A stretch of 18,946 bases of DNA. It comes from DATKCJ01 sp035513275 (GTDB lineage: Bacteria > Verrucomicrobiota > Verrucomicrobiia > Opitutales > Opitutaceae). Location of the stretch: assembly GCA_035513275.1 (NCBI GenBank), contig DATKCJ010000043.1, forward strand, positions 1-18,946. Reading direction: 5' to 3'. Shown in pieces: positions 14,241-18,946 of this stretch; the stretch's first letter is position 1, and the number at the start of each line of letters is the position of its first letter. The position numbers were made by a program, and so were the translations under genes. Below the pieces are notes generated by a model, which saw nothing but the letters and a program-made list of their open reading frames with translations, was not told the origin of the DNA and did not search any database.

Positions 14241-16046
14241 ATGCATCCCCACCCGTTCTCTCTTCGCACACTTGCTGTCGCACTCGCGGTTTCTCCGGTG
14301 CTCGCCCTCGCACAGCCATCCGGCGGCCCCTACGGACCGCAACCGCAGACCTACACGCCGCCGGCGGATGCCGCGCATGTGTTCTACGTCGCTCCTGATG
14401 GAGTCGAGTCCGCCTCCGGCGCGACGCTTGCCGAGCCGACGACAATTGAAGCGGCGATTGCGCGCGCGACGACGGGCGACGCGATCATCCTGCGAGGCGG
14501 CACGTATCGCACGGGCGACTTGAAGTTCAACCAGGGAATCACGTTGCAGCCTCACGCTCGCGAGAATCCCGTGCTCAAGGGCAGCTTGCTTGCGACCGGG
14601 TGGGTGCCTCAGCGCAACGGCATCTGGCGGACGAAATGGGAACACCTGTTTCCGCTCGCGCCCGAGAGTTGGTGGCGGCGCGAGCGCGAGGGAATGCGCA
14701 CTCCCCTCCACCGATTCAACAACGACATGGTCTTCATCGACGGTCGCGCGCTTCAATCCGTCGGCTGGGAAGGCGAGGTCGATGCGGACTCGTTCTACAT
14801 CGATTACAAGTCGGGCAACGTTTACATCGGCGCCGATCCGGCGGGCCGCACGATCGAGATCACCGCCCTCGACAACGCCTTCACACGCACGATCAAGCCG
14901 GTGCACGGCCGCGAGTCGGATCGCCGTGGCCCGACCATCCGCGGTGTCACCTTCACGCAATACGCCTACCGCGCGATCGAGATCGAGGGCAGCGAGCCGA
15001 CCGGACCTGACGACCCGGCGAACTACGGCAAGGACGTTCTCGGCACGACGCTCGAAAACGTCACGATCTCGCACTGCTCGCGCGCCGGCGGGTATTTCCG
15101 CGGCGACGGGCTTGTCATCCGCAACAGTCTCGTGAGCGACACCGGCACCGAGGGCCTCTTCATTCACTCGTCGTCGGATTGCCTCCTCGAGAGAAACATC
15201 TTCACGCGAAACAACATCGAGCGGATCACCGGCTACTACCCGGCTGCGGTGAAGATCTTCAACCAGACGCACCGCTTCGTGTGCCGCGACAACCTCATCA
15301 TCGACCAGCCGCATTCGAATGGCATCTGGTATGACGTCGGCAACCGCGACGGCGTTTTCATCAACAACTGGATCGAGTACACGCTCGACGGATTCTTCTT
15401 CGAGATCTCGCGCGGCGCGATTTGCGCCGGCAACGTCTTCGTGAACTGCGACAAGGGCATCCGAATGCTCAACGCCGCCGACGTCCGCGTCTACAACAAC
15501 ACGTTCGTGAACACCGTCGCGTCGTTCGAGCGCACCGAGCGCAGTGCCGTGGGCGACCACTTCGACTGGCATCCCGCGACCGGGCCCGATGTCGACGAGC
15601 GCGAAGGGCACGTGTTCGAGGGGAACTTGCTTCTCGCGAGCGCGAACTTCCCCAAGGCGCTCGTGCGCTTCGAGCAGACAGCGAATCTCTGCGGCACGCT
15701 CACGCGCCCGATGGTCGCGGGCCTCGACGGCAACGTTTATGTGCGCGAGTCCACTTCCGCGCGGCCGCTGCTCGTGTGGGGCCCGCTTCCTGCGGAGAAG
15801 TGCGTGAATGAGTTTGCGTCGCTCGGCGCGTTCCGCGCCGCGGTCGGCGCCTTCGAGGCGAACAGCGTCGAGATCGACGCCGCGCCTGGCGCGATCGTTC
15901 GCAGCATGGATCTGGGCAACTACCAGTTGAATCACGCACTCGAGCGCACCGCCGGAGCGCCCGCGCTGCCCGAAGATGTGCGCAAATTGCTTGGCTGGTC
16001 CGAGGCCGAGGCACGCACGGTCGGCGCGTATCCGTTTGGGAAGTGA
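14241..16046 (+). CDS. Secreted right-handed beta-helix protein, paralogue 1
   Basis: A 601-residue exported protein. Signal peptide about 1-24 (LRTLAVALAVSPVLALA), then the linker QPSGGPYGPQPQTY found identically in its tandem paralogue. A DUF1565-like start follows (VFYVAPDGVESASG, TTIEAAIARATTGDAIILRG). From about 240 come parallel beta-helix rungs: GPTIRGVTFTQYAYRAIEI, TTLENVTISHCSR, DGLVIRNSLVSDTGTEGLFI, DCLLERNIFTRNNIE, DGVFINNWIE, and VRVYNNTFVN. This fold occurs in polysaccharide lyases, epimerases and glycosidases; no catalytic set can be assigned. ATG 14241 was chosen because it begins the signal peptide. The insert before the helix (WWRREREGMRTPLHRFNNDM) is also conserved. Function unknown, perhaps polysaccharide binding or cleavage. 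Confidence 0.82.
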   Translation: MHPHPFSLRTLAVALAVSPVLALAQPSGGPYGPQPQTYTPPADAAHVFYVAPDGVESASGATLAEPTTIEAAIARATTGDAIILRGGTYRTGDLKFNQGITLQPHARENPVLKGSLLATGWVPQRNGIWRTKWEHLFPLAPESWWRREREGMRTPLHRFNNDMVFIDGRALQSVGWEGEVDADSFYIDYKSGNVYIGADPAGRTIEITALDNAFTRTIKPVHGRESDRRGPTIRGVTFTQYAYRAIEIEGSEPTGPDDPANYGKDVLGTTLENVTISHCSRAGGYFRGDGLVIRNSLVSDTGTEGLFIHSSSDCLLERNIFTRNNIERITGYYPAAVKIFNQTHRFVCRDNLIIDQPHSNGIWYDVGNRDGVFINNWIEYTLDGFFFEISRGAICAGNVFVNCDKGIRMLNAADVRVYNNTFVNTVASFERTERSAVGDHFDWHPATGPDVDEREGHVFEGNLLLASANFPKALVRFEQTANLCGTLTRPMVAGLDGNVYVRESTSARPLLVWGPLPAEKCVNEFASLGAFRAAVGAFEANSVEIDAAPGAIVRSMDLGNYQLNHALERTAGAPALPEDVRKLLGWSEAEARTVGAYPFGK

Positions 16047-16057
16047 ACTTGCCCGAT

Positions 16058-16213
16058 GTGGCCCGCTGCGTGAGCAGCGGGATCCGGGTGCAGGGGCGCC
16101 GTTTGCGGCGGACATGTCGAGGCTTTGGCGTCACGCGAGAGAGCACGACCCCAATCATCCCTGTCCTCACGGACAGGGCTACATCTTCGTGGCCCGCTGC
16201 GTGAGCAGCGGGA
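16058..16213. repeat. Composite REP module upstream of beta-helix gene 2
   Basis: This is the second copy of the module at 13951-14101. It holds a REP at 16058-16082 (head GTGG, loop GTGA), a related hairpin at 16089-16113 (loop TTTG in stem GCCG/CGGC), an inverted REP at 16159-16182 (loop GTGA) and a GTGG REP at 16189-16213 (loop GTGA). The last 58 bp (16156-16213) match 14044-14101 at 55 positions, including the spacer ATCTTCGT. It begins 11 bp after the first beta-helix gene's stop. Confidence 0.88.
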
Positions 16214-16227
16214 GTTCGCGGGCAACC

Positions 16228-16295
16228 CCCCGCGCTAATGTGAGCCCGACTTCGCGGCTGATGTCTTTGACGAACGCGCCCGGGCATGCAGATTG
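16228..16295 (+). promoter_or_regulatory. Leader block shared by both beta-helix genes (copy 2)
   Basis: Copy of 14122-14189: identical 18-bp CCCCGCGCTAATGTGAGC at 16228-16245, TTGACG at 16267-16272 and AGATTG at 16290-16295 with a 17-bp spacer, as in copy 1. Sequence after it diverges until CCACCCCAC immediately before both ATGs. Confidence 0.4.
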
Positions 16296-16348
16296 AGTCA
16301 GTCTCAATGCCTGCCCCCGATACAGGCTTCGCCAACGTTCCACCCCAC

Positions 16349-18199
16349 ATGCACTCAATCCTACTCTCTTCCGGCGCTTCCCGTCTGGTCGTCGCTGTGC
16401 TCGCCATCGCGCCCCTACTTGCAACGGCTCAGCCGTCCGGCGGTCCATACGGCCCGCAACCGCAAACCTACGAAGTTCCCGCGGACGCCGCACATGTCTA
16501 CTATGTCGCGCCCGACGGCTCGGCCGACGCGACTGGCGCAAGCATCGATGCACCCACGACACTTGAAGCCGCGATCGCGCGGGTCGTCACAGGCGATGCG
16601 ATCATCCTGCGCGGCGGCACCTACCGCACGGGCGGCCTCGTGCTCAACCAAGGCGTCTCGATTCAGCCCTATCGCGATGAGAATCCCGTGTTGAAGGGCA
16701 CACGGGTCGCCGCAGAATGGACGTCTTTGCGCGAAGGGGTCTGGCGCACGTCGTGGGCGACACTGTTCCCAAGCGAGCCGCTCGGCTGGTGGCACCGCGA
16801 TCGCGAGGGCAGTCGCACGCCTTTGCACCGCTTCAACAACGACATGTTGTTCATCGACGGCGTCGCACTCCGCTCGGCCGGCTGGGCAGGCGAACTCGAT
16901 GCGACCTCATACTACATCGACTACGACGCGGGCCACGTCTTCATCCGCGCGGATCCGACCGGCAAGCTCGTCGAGATCACCGCGCACGACAGTGCGCTCG
17001 TCTGCACGCCGAAGGAGGTGCACGGCAAGAAGGCCGACAACAAGGGCCCGGCGATCCGCGGGATCACGTTCACGCAATACGCCTACCGCGCGCTTGAGGT
17101 TGAGGGCAAACGCGGCTCGGTGCCGTCGACCGTCGAGCCCACCGACGATCCCATCGGGCTCGCGGATCCCGCGACGTTCGGCAAGGAGGTCGTCGGGACG
17201 CTGCTCGAAAACGTCACCATCACGCACTGCTCGCGCGTCGCTGGCTACTTCCGTGGAGACAATCTCGTCATCCGCAACTGCCTCGTGAGCGATACGAGCA
17301 CCGAGGGTATTTACGTCATCGCGTCATCCGACTGCCTGCTCGAGCGAAACATCATCGCGCGCAACAACGTCGAGCAGCTCACCGGCTACTACCCGTCGGC
17401 CGTGAAGATATTCAACCAGACGCGCCGCGTCGTGTGCCGCGACAATCTCGTGATCGACCATCCGCACTCCAACGGCATCTGGTATGACGTCGGCAACCGC
17501 GACGGCGTTTTCGTGAACAACTGGATCGAGGGTGCCACCGCAGGACTCTTCTTCGAGATCTCGCAGGGCGTGGTCGCAGCCGGCAACGTGTTCGTGAATT
17601 GCGAAACTGGCGTGCGCATCCTCAACTCCGCCGATGCGCGCATCTATAATAATACGTTCGTGAACAGCGGCGCGGGCTTCACGCGCGACGGTCGCGGCTC
17701 GACAGCCGACCACTTCGCGTGGCATCCGAGCACCGGGCCCGGTGTCGACGAGCGCACGGGCCACGTGTTCGAGGGCAACCTTGTCGTGATCGACAAGCGG
17801 CGCGAGCTGCCGGCGGTCTACTTCTGGCAGCCGGAGAACTTGTGCGACCGGCTCACGATGCCAAATGCGACCGGAGTCGGCGGAAACGCCTACATGATCG
17901 CGGCTGCATCCGGGCAGAAAACGATCACGTGGAGCCCGATGGCTCAGGCGAACTGTGTCGCCACCTTCGACACGCTCGATGCGTTCCGCGCCGCGGTGCG
18001 CGGCTTCGAGGTCGGCAGCGTGCAGGTCGACGCGACACTGCGCGACGTTTTCCAAAGTCCCGAGCTCAAGAACTTCAAGCTGACGCGTCCGATCGATCGC
18101 GCTGCCGACGCGCCAGTGCTTCCGGAAGAAGTGCGCGAACTGCTCGGCTGGTCCGAAGCGCAGGCACGCACAGTCGGCGCGTATCCTTTTGTGAAGTGA
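16349..18199 (+). CDS. Secreted right-handed beta-helix protein, paralogue 2
   Basis: A 616-residue paralogue of the preceding gene, exported (signal peptide about 1-28, SRLVVAVLAIAPLLATA), with the same QPSGGPYGPQPQTY linker. It keeps the whole architecture: VYYVAPDGSADATGAS, DAIILRGGTYRTGG, TPLHRFNNDMLFIDG, ITFTQYAYRALEVEG, LENVTITHCSR, DCLLERNIIARNN, SNGIWYDVGNRDGVFVNNW, RIYNNTFVN, and the C-terminal LLGWSEAQARTVGAYPF. Differences cluster in an insertion (KRGSVPSTVEPTDDPIG) before the first helix rungs and in the C-terminal third, suggesting different ligands. ATG 16349 matches the copy-1 start in position and flanking CCACCCCAC. Function unknown; same possibilities as paralogue 1. Confidence 0.82.
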   Translation: MHSILLSSGASRLVVAVLAIAPLLATAQPSGGPYGPQPQTYEVPADAAHVYYVAPDGSADATGASIDAPTTLEAAIARVVTGDAIILRGGTYRTGGLVLNQGVSIQPYRDENPVLKGTRVAAEWTSLREGVWRTSWATLFPSEPLGWWHRDREGSRTPLHRFNNDMLFIDGVALRSAGWAGELDATSYYIDYDAGHVFIRADPTGKLVEITAHDSALVCTPKEVHGKKADNKGPAIRGITFTQYAYRALEVEGKRGSVPSTVEPTDDPIGLADPATFGKEVVGTLLENVTITHCSRVAGYFRGDNLVIRNCLVSDTSTEGIYVIASSDCLLERNIIARNNVEQLTGYYPSAVKIFNQTRRVVCRDNLVIDHPHSNGIWYDVGNRDGVFVNNWIEGATAGLFFEISQGVVAAGNVFVNCETGVRILNSADARIYNNTFVNSGAGFTRDGRGSTADHFAWHPSTGPGVDERTGHVFEGNLVVIDKRRELPAVYFWQPENLCDRLTMPNATGVGGNAYMIAAASGQKTITWSPMAQANCVATFDTLDAFRAAVRGFEVGSVQVDATLRDVFQSPELKNFKLTRPIDRAADAPVLPEEVRELLGWSEAQARTVGAYPFVK

Positions 18200-18213
18200 G
18201 GCTTCGCCGCGAG

Positions 18214-18323
18214 GTAGCGCGCCTCTCGCCGAGAGGCGCGTCGTAGCGCAGGTCTTTGACCTGCGTATCAACGATTCGGCGGGTCACCGGTTCGACGAGC
18301 TCACGGTCTGCGAAAGACCCGCC
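18214..18323. repeat. GTAG hairpins between convergent genes
   Basis: Three inverted repeats lie in the 129-bp gap after the second beta-helix gene. GTAG at 18214 is followed by CGCGCCTCT/AGAGGCGCG (loop CGCCG). GTAG at 18243 is followed by CGCAGGTC/GACCTGCG (loop TTT). GGCGGGTC (18278-18285) pairs with GACCCGCC (18316-18323). The first two share the GTAG head but belong to different stem types. They could stop transcription from both sides, although no T-runs are present. Confidence 0.7.
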
Positions 18324-18328
18324 CTGCT

Positions 18329-18604
18329 TCACTCCCTCCTTAACTCCACCCATGTCGCGCCCCAGCCGCCGGACGTTTGATCGGCCGCGGAGAATCCCGC
18401 GACGCCCGGCATCGCGCGCAGCCGCGCGTGCACCGTCTCGCGAAGCGTGCCCGTGCCTTTGCCGTGGATCACGCGCACGCGCAGAATCCCGCGGGCACGG
18501 CACTCCGCAAAATAGTCCTCGAGCAGCGGCGCCACCTCGGCGGGGCGAAACGTGTGCAGGTCGAGTTCGCCGGTGATCGGGATGCGGATCGGTTCGTCGC
18601 TCAC
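18329..18604 (-). CDS. Stand-alone Smr-domain protein
   Basis: A 91-residue protein consisting almost only of a small MutS-related (Smr) domain, a fold with nicking endonuclease or RNA-cleaving activity in several systems. It shows the family's LDLHTF motif (14-19, LDxH form) and VRVIHGKGTGTLRE (43-56) with the H-G-x-G-x-G signature, plus a GWGATWVEL C-terminal strand. Start codon GTG at 18604 overlaps the upstream gene's TGA (GTGA), so it is translationally coupled to the phosphodiesterase. A role in RNA or DNA processing is likely, but the target is unknown. Confidence 0.88.
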   Translation of the reverse strand: MSDEPIRIPITGELDLHTFRPAEVAPLLEDYFAECRARGILRVRVIHGKGTGTLRETVHARLRAMPGVAGFSAADQTSGGWGATWVELRRE

Positions 18605-18946
18605 GGCTTCTCCCCGTCGCGCAGCCAGCGCACCAAGCGGTCGTCGCCGTCGTTCGGCGCGGGCTCGAGCTCCGCGAGAGCGCAGAGCAGGTTGTAGATG
18701 TGGATGTTCTCGAACGCAGGCAGCGTGCGAGCCTTCGGAAACGATGGCCCCGCTGCGATGAAGATGCCACGCATTGACTCGAGCGCGTTGTCGAACCCGT
18801 GGCTCCCGCGCCTCTTCGCGGCATAGTAGCCGGCATCCGGAGTCTTGCGCTCGATCTGCCAGCCCTCGTCGGCGATCAGAAGGATGTCGGGGATGCGGGG
18901 GTTGTTCCGATAGTGAAGGCGTTCGGGGATCTCGTCCTTGCGGTAG
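18601..18946 (-). CDS. Nucleotide pyrophosphatase/phosphodiesterase, C-terminal part (partial)
   Basis: Only the last 114 residues are inside the window; the gene continues past base 18946. The sequence matches the C-terminal half of type I phosphodiesterase/nucleotide pyrophosphatase (ENPP-like, alkaline phosphatase superfamily) proteins. It runs from the RNNPRIPDILLIADEGW stretch through the metal-binding GSHGFDN motif to GIFIAAGPSF and LPAFENIHIYNLLCALAELEPAPNDG, all hallmarks of this family. The His of GSHGFDN fits a zinc ligand. Such enzymes hydrolyse nucleotide or phospholipid phosphodiester bonds, usually after export; the start and signal peptide are out of view. It overlaps the Smr gene start by GTGA. 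Confidence 0.85.
   Translation of the reverse strand, partial: YRKDEIPERLHYRNNPRIPDILLIADEGWQIERKTPDAGYYAAKRRGSHGFDNALESMRGIFIAAGPSFPKARTLPAFENIHIYNLLCALAELEPAPNDGDDRLVRWLRDGEKP

Larger units (their letters stand above)
13951..16046 (+). repeat. Tandem duplication, unit 1
   Basis: Unit 1 comprises the REP module, a leader of about 140 bp and the first beta-helix gene. Homology with unit 2 (16060-18199) begins at the GGCCCGCTGC of the first REP in both copies and runs through the gene. It stops at the gene ends, whose downstream sequences differ. Unit length is about 2.1 kb. Confidence 0.85.
16060..18199 (+). repeat. Tandem duplication, unit 2
   Basis: Unit 2 of the direct duplication: REP module, leader and second beta-helix gene. 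It starts 13 bp after the end of unit 1's gene, inside a REP, so the junction itself is a repeat. The proteins have diverged clearly, with one insertion of about 13-16 residues, so the event is not recent. Confidence 0.85.

Noticed and set aside
14232..16115. 627-residue antisense open frame over the first beta-helix gene, and a similar one over 1030-2637
   Set aside because: High GC keeps stop codons rare in opposite frames; the sequences have no domain features and overlap well-supported genes.
13041..16213. Repeated hairpins as a possible CRISPR array
   Set aside because: Units are palindromic, in both orientations, of different stem types and irregularly spaced, with no uniform spacers and no cas genes.

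Overview
This 18.9 kb window is GC-rich chromosomal DNA, probably from a Verrucomicrobiota bacterium of the Opitutaceae type. I infer that from the gene families (verrucomicrobial-style anti-sigma factor, DUF4199 protein, secreted beta-helix proteins), the near absence of Shine-Dalgarno sequences, and the many short GTAG-headed hairpin repeats between genes. No rRNA, tRNA, CRISPR array, transposase, integrase or RAYT gene was found.

Layout. (1) 36-4856, minus strand: a phasin-like coiled-coil protein, a UbiB/ABC1-type kinase and a long U32-family protein resembling the 23S rRNA hydroxylase RlhA. The U32 gene carries a 59-bp palindromic repeat inside its reading frame. (2) 5084-5543, plus strand: a compact antitoxin-first HicB/HicA toxin-antitoxin pair. 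(3) 5576-7503, minus strand: a 2OG-Fe(II) oxygenase and a secreted CE4 polysaccharide deacetylase. A divergent plus-strand AmpG-like MFS transporter (7776-9086) and a SixA-like histidine phosphatase (9140-9655) follow. (4) 9790-10560, minus strand: an aminoglycoside-phosphotransferase-fold kinase. (5) 10930-13029, plus strand: a tightly packed ECF sigma factor, a membrane anti-sigma-like protein and an exported PDZ protein, read as an envelope-signalling operon. (6) 13327-13857: a DUF4199 membrane protein. (7) 14241-18199, plus strand: two tandem paralogous secreted right-handed beta-helix proteins of about 600 residues, duplicated together with their upstream repeat cluster and leader. (8) 18329-18946, minus strand: an Smr-domain protein translationally coupled to the end of a nucleotide pyrophosphatase/phosphodiesterase that runs off the window.

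The most unusual signal is the repeat family. At least ten hairpins begin with GTAG or GTGG and have GC-rich stems. The stem sequence differs from copy to copy with compensating changes. The loop does not drift freely: read from the GTAG end it is GTGA, GTAA or GGGA (all fitting GNRA) in one class, and CTTG or CTCG in the other. One inverted pair sits in frame within the U32 gene. Clusters of these hairpins precede each duplicated beta-helix gene and lie at the duplication junction, so they may have mediated the duplication.
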